DNA of 35,630 bases. It comes from Thermoplasmata archaeon (lineage in GTDB: Archaea; Thermoplasmatota; Thermoplasmata; Lutacidiplasmatales; UBA184). The notes under the pieces are model-generated. The model was not told where the DNA came from, did no database searches, and worked only from the letters and a program-made list of their open reading frames with translations. Shown here piece after piece: positions 27,627 through 35,630 of the stretch (position 1 is its first letter; every line of letters begins with the position of its first letter). Both the position numbers and the translations under genes were made by a program. The DNA lies in the NCBI GenBank assembly GCA_022750375.1, contig JAKIVU010000010.1:1-35630 (forward strand). Reading direction: 5' to 3'.

Positions 27627-28160
27627 ATGCCCGCGACCCCCTCATCTCTCGGATGGTTGGAGCGACTGGTGGACGCCGTAAATCCCCCGCGCACGGTCTA
27701 CGCGCACTGCGACATCCCGTGCGGTATTTACGACCCGTACGAGGCGCAGATCTCTGCGCTCACCGTGATGCGAATGGACCAGTTGATCGGAGAACTCGCC
27801 GCTCCCGCCATGGACGCGAAGCCCGAGGACCGCGCGGCGTACGTCGCGAAGCTCTCGAGGTACACCGCCGTCAAGGAGTCGCACTCGGAACGCGTGAAGA
27901 GCGAAGTGCGTGTCATCTGGGGTGACTACTTCACACCGGATCACGCGAAGCAGTACCCGCAGATCCACGACCTTTCCTGGAAGCTCCTGAAGCAGGCGTC
28001 GAAGACCCGCCAGGGAACGAACCTCGCCGACGCCCAGGAGCTCGTGAAGCAGGTGCAGGAATTCGCCGAGCTGTTCTGGCAGACCAAGGGCGCGAAGACC
28101 CACCGGATCCCGTCGCTCCAGAAGTCCGGCGGCGAACTCGTCGTCCAGGTCCCGGCGTAG
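27627..28160 (+). CDS. sodN: Nickel superoxide dismutase
   Basis: Nickel-hook motif HCDIPCGIYDPYEAQI after a ~26-aa propeptide; RVIWGDYFTPDH region typical of NiSOD. Confidence 0.93.
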   Translation: MPATPSSLGWLERLVDAVNPPRTVYAHCDIPCGIYDPYEAQISALTVMRMDQLIGELAAPAMDAKPEDRAAYVAKLSRYTAVKESHSERVKSEVRVIWGDYFTPDHAKQYPQIHDLSWKLLKQASKTRQGTNLADAQELVKQVQEFAELFWQTKGAKTHRIPSLQKSGGELVVQVPA

Positions 28161-28212
28161 GACGGGCTGGGGTGTCGCGCCCGCGAACTCTCCCGGGCAC
28201 GGGGTCACCCTC

Positions 28213-29745
28213 GTGACGGAGCCCCCGCTCTCGCTCGACGGGCGGACGCTGACCGTCGCCCAGTTCCTCGCCGTCGCGCGCGGGAATCACCGCGTCGTGA
28301 TCGCTCCCGACGCGCGGGCCGCCGTCGTCGCCAGCCGCGGGGCCGTGGAGCGGGCAGTGGCAGCGCGTCGCCCCGTCTACGGGGTCACGACCGGTTTCGG
28401 GGGACTCTCCCATCGCGCGATTCCACCCGAGAAAGTGCGCGAGCTGCAGGTCTCCCTCGTGCGCAGCCACGCGAGCGGCACGGGTCCGGCGCTGCCGACC
28501 GACGTCGTCCGCGGCCTGATGCTGCTGCGTCTCAACTCCTTGGTGCAGGGACACTCGGGGGTCCGCCTCGAGCTCGTCGACCAACTCGTCGAACTCCTGA
28601 ACCGCGGCCTCGTGCCCTTGATCCCGGAGCAGGGGTCGGTCGGAGCATCCGGCGACCTCGCCCCCCTCGCCCACCTCGCCATCGCGATGACCGGCGAGGG
28701 GGCGTTCGTCGCCCCCGGGACCGGCGCGATCGAGCCCGCGCGCGAGGTGCTGCGACGGGAAGGGCTCACGCCGCTCGACCTGGTCGAGAAGGAGGGGGTG
28801 GCGCTGGTCAACGGGACCGCGTTGATGGCGTCGTACCTCGCCCTCGCGGTCGTGGACCTGAAGGACCTCTACGACGCCGCGTTGATCGCGATCGCGCTCT
28901 CGTTCGACGCCCTCGAGGGAGACCCCGAATCGCTCGACGACCGTCTCGGGGAGGTGCGCAACTCCCCCGAACAACGCGACGCCGCGAAATCGGTCCGTCA
29001 CCTGCTCGGCGGCAGTGCCCTCGCCGTCCGACGGCAGGCGTGGGCGGGTCAGGACCCGTACACGCTGCGCTGCGTGCCGCAGGTCCTCGCCGCCGTTCGA
29101 CTGGCGCTCGGGTTCGCCGAGGGGATCGTCGCCCGCGAGCTGAACGCCGTCACCGACAACCCCGTGGTCTTCGAAGGCGATGTGTTCATCAGCGGGGGAA
29201 ATTTCCATGGCCAGCCCCTCGCGCTCGCGCTCGACACGCTCGCGCTCGCGACGCAGTACATCGCCGCGTTCTCTGAGCGACGGATCGCGCGCATCCTCCA
29301 CCCGGCACTCAACCGCGGGCTCCCGGCGTTCCTCGCCCCCGAACCCGGGGTCAGCTCTGGATTCATGATCCCCCAGTATCTCGCCGCCGCGCTCGTCAAC
29401 GAGAACTCGACGCTCGTTCACCCCGCGAGCGCCGCGAGCCTCCCGACGTCGGCGGACCAGGAGGACTTCGTGAGCATGGGTCCCTGGGCCGGAGTCAAGC
29501 TTCGTCGTATCCTCGCCAACACGCGCAAGGTCGTCGCCGTGGAGTGGATCGTCGCCGGCGAGGCGCTCGAGCTCCGACGGCCGAAGGCCGGCGGTCGCGG
29601 CAGCGAGGCCGCCCTGCGCTCGCTCCGGTCCCGCGTGGCCCTCTGGACGGTCGACCGGAGCCCGGCACCCGACATCGTGCGGGTCACCGCACTCCTCGAG
29701 GACGGGACCCTCGTGCGCGAGGTACGCGCCGAAGTCCCGTTCTAG
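28213..29745 (+). CDS. hutH: Histidine ammonia-lyase
   Basis: YGVTTGFGGLSHRAI, LQVSLVRSHASGTGP, MIO triad GSVGASGDLAPLAHLA, GQDPYTLRCVPQV, TDNPVVFEGDVFISGGNFHGQP. Confidence 0.94.
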   Translation: MTEPPLSLDGRTLTVAQFLAVARGNHRVVIAPDARAAVVASRGAVERAVAARRPVYGVTTGFGGLSHRAIPPEKVRELQVSLVRSHASGTGPALPTDVVRGLMLLRLNSLVQGHSGVRLELVDQLVELLNRGLVPLIPEQGSVGASGDLAPLAHLAIAMTGEGAFVAPGTGAIEPAREVLRREGLTPLDLVEKEGVALVNGTALMASYLALAVVDLKDLYDAALIAIALSFDALEGDPESLDDRLGEVRNSPEQRDAAKSVRHLLGGSALAVRRQAWAGQDPYTLRCVPQVLAAVRLALGFAEGIVARELNAVTDNPVVFEGDVFISGGNFHGQPLALALDTLALATQYIAAFSERRIARILHPALNRGLPAFLAPEPGVSSGFMIPQYLAAALVNENSTLVHPASAASLPTSADQEDFVSMGPWAGVKLRRILANTRKVVAVEWIVAGEALELRRPKAGGRGSEAALRSLRSRVALWTVDRSPAPDIVRVTALLEDGTLVREVRAEVPF

Positions 29746-30443
29746 CGCGGCGGGCCGACGGGTGCTCCGGCGACAACCGACGCCGTCGTGGGGAACTGGA
29801 CCATGTGGCCGCACGCGGGGCAGGCGTATTCGCTGACGCCCCGGTGACGGAGCGGGGTACGGCATTTCGGACACGGGATCGGCTTCGCGCTGACCCAGGC
29901 CGCGAACAGCTCCTGCGAGCGCCGGTCGCCGAGCGCGGAGGGCGTCGGGGTTGTCGGGGCAGTGCTCGTGGGAGTCGCCGAGGGGGGAGGCCCCGCGGGC
30001 GGGCCTGTTGCCCCGGCCGGCGGGCCGGTCCGAGCCGACGAGAGACGCCCGCACTGAGGACAGACCGCGAGGCTTCCCGTCCCGGTCGATTGGAGCGGTA
30101 CGTGGCAACTGGGACAGAGCGTCCTCAGCCCTGAGGGAGTGAGCACCGGAGCGGGGGCCATACCCGGTCGCCCCAGCTCGATCCGGGTCGACGTGGAAGG
30201 GTCGTTCGCGGACGCGGGCGGCGGGATTGGGAGCGGCCGTGCCCAGCGCACGGTGCGTCGACCGGGGTCGTACGTGATCGGCGTCCCGGGACGCGCGAGC
30301 TCGTGGGCGAGCAGCCGTTCGGCCTTGCGTTCGCGCCAGGAGAGCGCGGCCGCGAGTCCCGGCACGCTCGTCGTGCCGAGGGATTGGACGGTCGATCGGA
30401 GTCGTTCGAGGTCCTGTTCGGAAGGTCCGAAGAAGGCGGCCAT
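29742..30443 (-). CDS. Double zinc-ribbon protein
   Basis: Two CxxC..CxxC pairs (CPSCHVPLQSTGTGSLAVCPQC; CPKCRTPLRHRGVSEYACPAC) joined by Pro/Thr-rich linker; HTH-like N-terminus. Confidence 0.75.
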   Translation of the reverse strand: MAAFFGPSEQDLERLRSTVQSLGTTSVPGLAAALSWRERKAERLLAHELARPGTPITYDPGRRTVRWARPLPIPPPASANDPSTSTRIELGRPGMAPAPVLTPSGLRTLCPSCHVPLQSTGTGSLAVCPQCGRLSSARTGPPAGATGPPAGPPPSATPTSTAPTTPTPSALGDRRSQELFAAWVSAKPIPCPKCRTPLRHRGVSEYACPACGHMVQFPTTASVVAGAPVGPPR

Positions 30444-30503
30444 CAGGGCGAAGCGCGGGCGCCGCGCAAAAGAACCTATCGCCCGAGAGGAATCCAAAGG
30501 GAA

Positions 30504-30567
30504 GGCACCGGTGGGCGGACCCCTGGTCTCTTGGACGGTGCCACCAAGAGCCGATCCCACCGATGCC
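30504..30567 (-). other. Strong two-tier RNA hairpin (structured leader or small ncRNA candidate)
   Basis: Minus-strand GGCATCGGTGGG/CCCACCGGTGCC (12 bp, one G-U) enclosing CTCTTGG/CCAAGAG (7 bp). Confidence 0.45.
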
Positions 30568-30596
30568 CGAGGCCAATAACCAGAAACCCGCGACCG

Positions 30597-30606
30597 ACTA
30601 TATAGT
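30597..30606. promoter_or_regulatory. Palindromic TATA box in divergent intergenic region
   Basis: ACTATATAGT, self-complementary, between the divergent zinc-ribbon and FAD-oxidase genes. Confidence 0.5.
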
Positions 30607-30758
30607 TATCCGGAGCCCTGGAACGTGGTCGATGCGTCGATTTTGGACCATTTCAGGGGTCCGGTCACAGAAAGTCCCGGAAGCGGACTCCGGAGCGGCA
30701 CGGCCTCGTCCGCCCTGGGCCGGGTGACCGCTATGCGCTTCTCCGCATCTCGAACGAC

Positions 30759-32123
30759 GTGACGGACCTCCTGAACTCCCTCACGAGGGCGGTCCACGGT
30801 GTGGTCCGGAGCGACGCGGCGGAGATCCTCCGCGTCGACCACGACGCATCGCACCTCACCGGCCACGCCCTCGCGGTCGTCGCTCCGCGCGACCCGGACG
30901 ACGTGGTCGCGCTCGTTCGTTGGGCTCGCGAGCACGGGGTCCCGCTCGTCCCGCGGGGCGCAGGGACATCGCTCGACGGGGAGTCCGTGCCCATGGCGGG
31001 GGGTGTGGTGGTCGACCTGTCGGGGTGGAATCGCGTGATGGAGATACTGGAGGATGAACGGTTGGCCCGCGTCGGTCCCGGGACGGTCAACCGGGATCTC
31101 CAGGCCGCCCTGGCGCCGCACGGCTTGTTCTTCCCCCCGAACCCGGGCTCTTGGACGGTCTCGACCATCGGCGGGCACGTGGGCACGAACGCCTCGGGCC
31201 CCCGGTCGTTTCGGTATGGCCCGACGCGAAGTTGGGTTCGTTCGCTCGAGGCGGTCCTCGGGACGGGCGAACGGGTCGGCTGGGGCGGACGCGCGGCGAA
31301 GCGTGCTGTCGGCCCCGACCTCCTCTCCCTGTTCGTGGGGAGCGAGGGAACACTCGGGATCACGACCGAGGTGACGGTCCGTCTGGCCCCGCTCCCGGCG
31401 ATACGCGAGGCGCTGGTGGTCGACCTCCCGGACGGGGGGCCACTGGCTCCGGTCGCGGCGGCCCTCGCCCGCGCTCGAGGAACGGGGCTCGCCGCGGTGG
31501 AGTACCTGGACCGGGCGTGCGCAGCGGAGCTCGCGGGTCCGCAGGGATTCGACCACCGACGCGACGGCCCGCTGCTCCTCCTCGAGATCGAGGCCGAGGA
31601 TCTCACCGAAGCACGCGCACGGCGCGAACGGGTAGGGGAAGTGTTGCGCCGTGTCGGCGTCGTCACCGAACCCACGGTCTACGACGACGCCGACGTGCTC
31701 TGGACGTTGCGGGGTCGCGCCGGCGTAGCGCTGGACGAACGACTGGGGCACCGGATCCGGGAGGATGTCGCCGTCCCGCTCGCGGCGATCGACCCGCTGG
31801 TCGTCGAACTCGAACGGATCTCCGCCCTCGAGCACGTACCCCTCTACCTGTTCGGCCACCTCGGGGAGGGAAACCTGCATCCGAACTACGCGGTCGACCC
31901 GGAGAGTTCCTCGGGGCTGCGGGTCCGCGCGGCGGTCCTCGCCGCGTCCAGCGCCCTCGGAGGGACGATCAGCGCCGAGCACGGAATCGGCGCGATCAAG
32001 GCCCCGTTCCTCGAACGGGAGATCGGAACTCCGGGGGTCGAGGTCCTCCGCGCGTTGAAGCGTGTCTGCGACCCGGATGGGATCCTCAACCCGGGGAAGT
32101 TGTATCCTTCGCCTCGGGAGTGA
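30759..32123 (+). CDS. FAD-linked oxidase, GlcD/D-lactate dehydrogenase family
   Basis: VPRGAGTSLDGESVPMAGGVVVDLS, NPGSWTVSTIGGHVGTNASGPRSFRYG, FVGSEGTLGITTEVTVRLAP, FGHLGEGNLHPNY, SAEHGIGAIK, CDPDGILNPGKLY. Confidence 0.9.
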   Translation: MTDLLNSLTRAVHGVVRSDAAEILRVDHDASHLTGHALAVVAPRDPDDVVALVRWAREHGVPLVPRGAGTSLDGESVPMAGGVVVDLSGWNRVMEILEDERLARVGPGTVNRDLQAALAPHGLFFPPNPGSWTVSTIGGHVGTNASGPRSFRYGPTRSWVRSLEAVLGTGERVGWGGRAAKRAVGPDLLSLFVGSEGTLGITTEVTVRLAPLPAIREALVVDLPDGGPLAPVAAALARARGTGLAAVEYLDRACAAELAGPQGFDHRRDGPLLLLEIEAEDLTEARARRERVGEVLRRVGVVTEPTVYDDADVLWTLRGRAGVALDERLGHRIREDVAVPLAAIDPLVVELERISALEHVPLYLFGHLGEGNLHPNYAVDPESSSGLRVRAAVLAASSALGGTISAEHGIGAIKAPFLEREIGTPGVEVLRALKRVCDPDGILNPGKLYPSPRE

Positions 32124-33213
32124 GGAGGCGGATGATCTTCTCGGTCGCCTTCGGGATCGGAAGGCGGAGCAGCTGGGAACGCGTGACCCACCGGCGGCCC
32201 GGTGCGACACGGGGTCGCGGGCGGTCCCGGGGCGTTCCTTCGAACACGTGGAGCTCCACGGTGAAATGACTGTAGCCGTGGCGCACGACTCCCCGATGTC
32301 GGAGGGGGCCGGCCACGAACCCGGTCTCTTCGCGCAGTTCCCGGCGGGCGGCCCCCTCGGGTGTCTCGGACAATCCGATCTTGCCGCCGGGAAACTCCCA
32401 GAGTCCGCCGAGCAATCCGGTCGGCGCTCGCCGCTGAACGAACCACCGGTCTCCCTGACGTAGGACGACGACCGCCCCCCGGACGTGCGGCCGGCGCTTG
32501 GGGGCCGCGCGTCGGGGGAGGGATCCGGGGTCTTCCAGCTCCCGATAGGCACGGCAGGACCCACCCAGCGGGCATTCCTCGCACCGCGGGGCGACCGGAC
32601 AACAGACCGTCTCCCCCAGTTCCATGATCGCCTCATTGAACTGGGCCGCCGCACCGGTGGGCATCGTCGCCGCGAGGGCGCGCTCGAGCCGCGCGCGGAC
32701 GGCGGCACGGCGCACGTCGCCGGTGTCTAGAGTATATCGGGCAGCGACCCGGAGCCCGTTCGCCTCCAGGGCGATGTACGGCGCCCCGAAGGCGAAGCTG
32801 GCGATCGCCCGAGCGATGTAGGGGCCCACGCCCGGCAGCTCCTCGAGCTCGTTCACGGAGTGAGGGAGCTCTCCTCCGTGCCGGGCGGCGAGTTCGCGCG
32901 CCGCGGCGTGCAGATGGCGGGCCCGGGCATAGTAGCCGGCGCCCTGCCACACCTTGAGCACCTCCCCGACCGGGGCGACGGCGAGGGCCCGGATCGTGGG
33001 GAAGCGGAGAATGAAGCGCTCGTAGTACGGGACGGCCTGCTCGACGCGGGTCTGCTGCAGGAGCACTTCCGCGACCCAGATGTGGTACGGGTCCCGGTTG
33101 CGTCGCCACGGGAGCGGGCGCCGATGCCCCGTGAACCATCCGAGGAGGGACCGTCCGCTCCCGGGCGGGAGACGGGTTCGACGGCGGGATGCTCGGCGCG
33201 CGGTCTCGACCAC
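32086..33213 (-). CDS. mutY: A/G-specific adenine glycosylase (MutY) with C-terminal NUDIX domain
   Basis: VAEVLLQQTRVEQAVPYYERF, ELPGVGPYIARAIASFAFG, Fe-S cluster CCPVAPRCEECPLGGSC, Nudix box GKIGLSETPEGAARRELREETGF. Confidence 0.9.
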   Translation of the reverse strand: MVETARRASRRRTRLPPGSGRSLLGWFTGHRRPLPWRRNRDPYHIWVAEVLLQQTRVEQAVPYYERFILRFPTIRALAVAPVGEVLKVWQGAGYYARARHLHAAARELAARHGGELPHSVNELEELPGVGPYIARAIASFAFGAPYIALEANGLRVAARYTLDTGDVRRAAVRARLERALAATMPTGAAAQFNEAIMELGETVCCPVAPRCEECPLGGSCRAYRELEDPGSLPRRAAPKRRPHVRGAVVVLRQGDRWFVQRRAPTGLLGGLWEFPGGKIGLSETPEGAARRELREETGFVAGPLRHRGVVRHGYSHFTVELHVFEGTPRDRPRPRVAPGRRWVTRSQLLRLPIPKATEKIIRLLTPEAKDTTSPG

Positions 33214-33280
33214 CGGGCGCGCGGAAGGAACCGCACGTTTAAAGCAGGGGGAGAATTCGAAACCCCTCGGAGGAACTCCG

Positions 33281-33616
33281 ATGTCGGACCGTGCGAACCC
33301 CGTTCGGGTGAACGACGAGACGTTCGAGAGGGAAGTGATCCGCTCTCCGATCCCCGTGGTCGTGGACTTCTACGCGGACTGGAGCGCGCCCTGCCGCGCC
33401 ACCGAGATGGTCTTTCGCGACCTCTCCGAGCGACTGTCCGGCCGCGTGAAGTTCGCGACCGTCAACGTCGACGAGGCCGCTTGGGTGACGCGGTCGTACG
33501 GCATCCATTCGATCCCCACCTTCCTGTTCCTTCGGCAGGGGAACGAGAGGGGCCGGGAGGTCGGGCCGGTCGACCCGGTCGCGTTCCGCTCGAGCCTTCG
33601 ACGCCACTTCGCGTAG
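33281..33616 (+). CDS. Thioredoxin-like protein, monothiol WSAPC
   Basis: VVVDFYADWSAPCRATEMVFRDLSE, KFATVNVDEAAWVTRSYGIHSIPTFLFLRQG. Confidence 0.88.
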   Translation: MSDRANPVRVNDETFEREVIRSPIPVVVDFYADWSAPCRATEMVFRDLSERLSGRVKFATVNVDEAAWVTRSYGIHSIPTFLFLRQGNERGREVGPVDPVAFRSSLRRHFA

Positions 33617-33625
33617 CGCCGGACC

Positions 33626-35209
33626 TTAGTGGCGGAAGACCCGCCATCCGGTGAAGTACATCGCGATCCCGAACCGTTCGGCCGCCGCGATCACCTCGGG
33701 GTCCCGCAAGCTACCGCCCGGCTGAATGACCGCCGAAACCCCCGCCCGGCCGGCGACCTCGATCCCGTCCGGGAACGGAAAGAACGCATCCGACGCGAGC
33801 ACGGCACCGCGCGCCCGTTCCCCCGCCACCTCGCAGGCGAGCTCGACCGCCTTGACCCGCGTCGGCTGGCCGGTGCCGATCCCGACGGTGCGGGCGCCCT
33901 GGGCGAGCACGATCGCGTTCGACTTCGCGTGACGCACGACCCGCCAGGCGAAATCGAGGGCGCAGGCGGATTCGGGCGTGGCGGTCTTCGTCGTGACGCA
34001 TCGGAAATCACCGGGGACGAGCTCGCGGCGGTCCTGCTCCTGGAGGAGGAGACGACCGAGCGCGCTCTTCGCCTCCCAGCCGGGGGACGTGAGCGCCGGC
34101 GGGTCGGTTTGCACGACCTTGACCTTCGGTCGGTGCTCGAGCGGCTCGCGCGTCGCGGGGTCGAACTCCGGCGCGACCAAGAGGTCGACGAAGACGCCCT
34201 TCAGCGCGGCGAGGTCGTCCGCTCCGAGCGGTCGATTGACGGCGATGGCGCAACCGTAGCGGGCGATCGGGTCGGTCGCGATCGCTCGCTCGATCGCCTC
34301 GCGCAGCGTGGTGCCCGAAGCGACGCCGCACGGGGTCGCGTGCTTCACGACCGCCGCGCTCGGAACAGGGAACTCCGCCACGATCGCGACCGCCGTATCG
34401 ACGTCGAGGAGATTCGTGTAGGAGAGCGCGTCTCCTTTGAGGACCGTGAACGGTCGGGGTTCCGCCCCCGCGGCGAACGGCGTGATCATCCGGTACGTCG
34501 CCGCCCGTTGGTGTGGGTTCTCGCCGTAGCGCAACTTGAGTGGTTCGCGACGGAACGTCACCTCGTCGGGGAACAGGTCCCCCTCCGCCCGCGGGGGCCC
34601 GAGCGCGTGGGCGATCGCCGCGTCGTAGGCGGTAGTGCGAGCGAATGCCTTCCCCGCGAGGCGCCGGCGGGTTCCGGCGCTCACGGCCCCTCCGTTCGTC
34701 CGCAGCTCCGTGACCAGCGGCGCGTAGTCCACGGGGTCCGTCACGACCGTGACCCATGCGTGGTTCTTCGCGCCGGCCCGAGCGAGGGTGACGCCGCCGA
34801 TGTCGACGAACTCCTCGCGGTCGGTCGCGTCCGGATGCTCGGCGAGGTGACGTTCGAACGGGTAGAAGTTCACGACCACGAGGTCGAACGGTCGAAGCCC
34901 GCGCTCTCGCATCTCACGGAACCCGTCCTCGGTCCGGGGCGCGAGGATCCCTCCCAGCAGGGCCGGGTGGAGCGTCTTGACGCGCCCGCCGAACCAGGCC
35001 GAGACCCCGGTCAGGTCTTCGGCCGCTCCGACCGCCACGCCGGCCTCGGCGATCGATCGGCGCGTACCTCCGGTCGCCCAAAGCTCGACGCGGAGCTCGA
35101 CCAAATCCCGGGCCAGCTCCGCGATACCGGTCTTATCGTCGACCGAGAGGAGCGCCCGCTCGACCCGCACCGGGGCTCCGTCTTCCGATGCCACTCGCCG
35201 TACCCCCAA
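33626..35209 (-). CDS. purH: Bifunctional AICAR transformylase / IMP cyclohydrolase
   Basis: ALLSVDDKTGIAELARDLVELRVELWATGGTRRSI, GGRVKTLHPALLGGIL, VVVNFYPFE, LRYGENPHQRA, SDAFFPFPDGIEVAGRAGVSAVIQPGGSLRDPEVI; TTG start at 35209 or GTG at 35194. Confidence 0.93.
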   Translation of the reverse strand: MGVRRVASEDGAPVRVERALLSVDDKTGIAELARDLVELRVELWATGGTRRSIAEAGVAVGAAEDLTGVSAWFGGRVKTLHPALLGGILAPRTEDGFREMRERGLRPFDLVVVNFYPFERHLAEHPDATDREEFVDIGGVTLARAGAKNHAWVTVVTDPVDYAPLVTELRTNGGAVSAGTRRRLAGKAFARTTAYDAAIAHALGPPRAEGDLFPDEVTFRREPLKLRYGENPHQRAATYRMITPFAAGAEPRPFTVLKGDALSYTNLLDVDTAVAIVAEFPVPSAAVVKHATPCGVASGTTLREAIERAIATDPIARYGCAIAVNRPLGADDLAALKGVFVDLLVAPEFDPATREPLEHRPKVKVVQTDPPALTSPGWEAKSALGRLLLQEQDRRELVPGDFRCVTTKTATPESACALDFAWRVVRHAKSNAIVLAQGARTVGIGTGQPTRVKAVELACEVAGERARGAVLASDAFFPFPDGIEVAGRAGVSAVIQPGGSLRDPEVIAAAERFGIAMYFTGWRVFRH

Positions 35210-35346
35210 TGGGGAGGTAGGGCGAAAGATAAGGGTCGCGGCCGGGCAGCTCGCACGAGAGGTCGGGCCGCCGTTCGACGCGCTCCCGCTCCATAAGACT
35301 AAATACCGTGCCCGAGGGTATTTTGTACCCTATCCCCGAGGGCTCA

Positions 35347-35630
35347 GTGTACCCGCGTCGGCATCGCATCCGCAAGTGGAGACTCCGTGGCCGTCGCGGC
35401 CAGGTCTCGGCGGTCGCGACGATCCTCGGTCTCCTGCTCGTCGTCACGTACATCGCGAACTACCTCACGACGACGCTCCCGCAACAGATGAGCATCAACG
35501 ACCTGAACCACGACGTCCAGGTCGAGGACCAACTCGGTGGGCTCCAGGCGCTCATCGGCGCCGCAGTCGCTTCCAATGCGATCGGTGCCCAGTTCAGCCA
35601 GCCGGTCACGCTGGGCGGGGTCGGGCAACC
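35347..35630 (+). CDS. Type IV pilin-like / archaellin-like membrane protein, truncated by window end
   Basis: Manual translation VYPRRHRIRKWRLRGRRGQVSAVATILGLLLVVTYIANYLTTTLPQQMSIND...; RG|QVSAVATILG resembles class III signal peptide; open to end of window. Confidence 0.55.
   Translation, partial: MYPRRHRIRKWRLRGRRGQVSAVATILGLLLVVTYIANYLTTTLPQQMSINDLNHDVQVEDQLGGLQALIGAAVASNAIGAQFSQPVTLGGVGQ

Noticed and set aside
30504-30567. H/ACA guide RNA interpretation of the intergenic hairpin
   Set aside because: No ANA box after the lower stem and no K-turn/K-loop in the upper stem.
27931-30576. 881-aa minus-strand ORF
   Set aside because: Antisense to hutH and overlaps the zinc-ribbon gene in another frame; Arg/Asp/Glu-rich shadow ORF.
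30662-30730. tRNA-like fold: CGGTCAC/GTGACCG 7-bp stem with internal hairpin AGTCC-CGGAAGC-GGACT
   Set aside because: No T-loop (GTTCRAN), no D-loop GG and no plausible anticodon arm; probably a chance GC-rich structure.

Overview
High-GC archaeal chromosomal window (Thermoplasmatota-like, inferred from gene content) with dense, mostly housekeeping genes. Recognisable genes include glyA, an SRP (7S) RNA, tyrS, the rpl7ae-rps28e-rpl24e cluster, ndk, Sua5/YrdC, map, a two-gene methionine synthase, malic enzyme, purC, radA, a tungstate/molybdate ABC operon with a ModE-like regulator, a nickel superoxide dismutase with a candidate maturation protease, hutH, a glycolate/D-lactate oxidase-like gene, mutY-NUDIX, a thioredoxin-like gene, purH and the start of a pilin-like gene. 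No transposase, integrase, tRNA or CRISPR array was recognised. Items I consider most worth a second look: (1) a textbook K-loop directly abutting the L7Ae start codon; (2) a Cas4-like nuclease split over two overlapping membrane-anchored ORFs, with its Cys cluster divided between them; (3) an inverted repeat between TATA box and start codon of the tungstate/molybdate operon; (4) an HhH-coiled-coil-KaiC-like ATPase; (5) MutY with Asp->Glu at the catalytic position but an intact Nudix box; (6) a strong intergenic RNA hairpin downstream of a palindromic TATA box; (7) an unannotated 34-aa membrane peptide beside the SRP RNA gene. All calls were made by eye; no searches were run.
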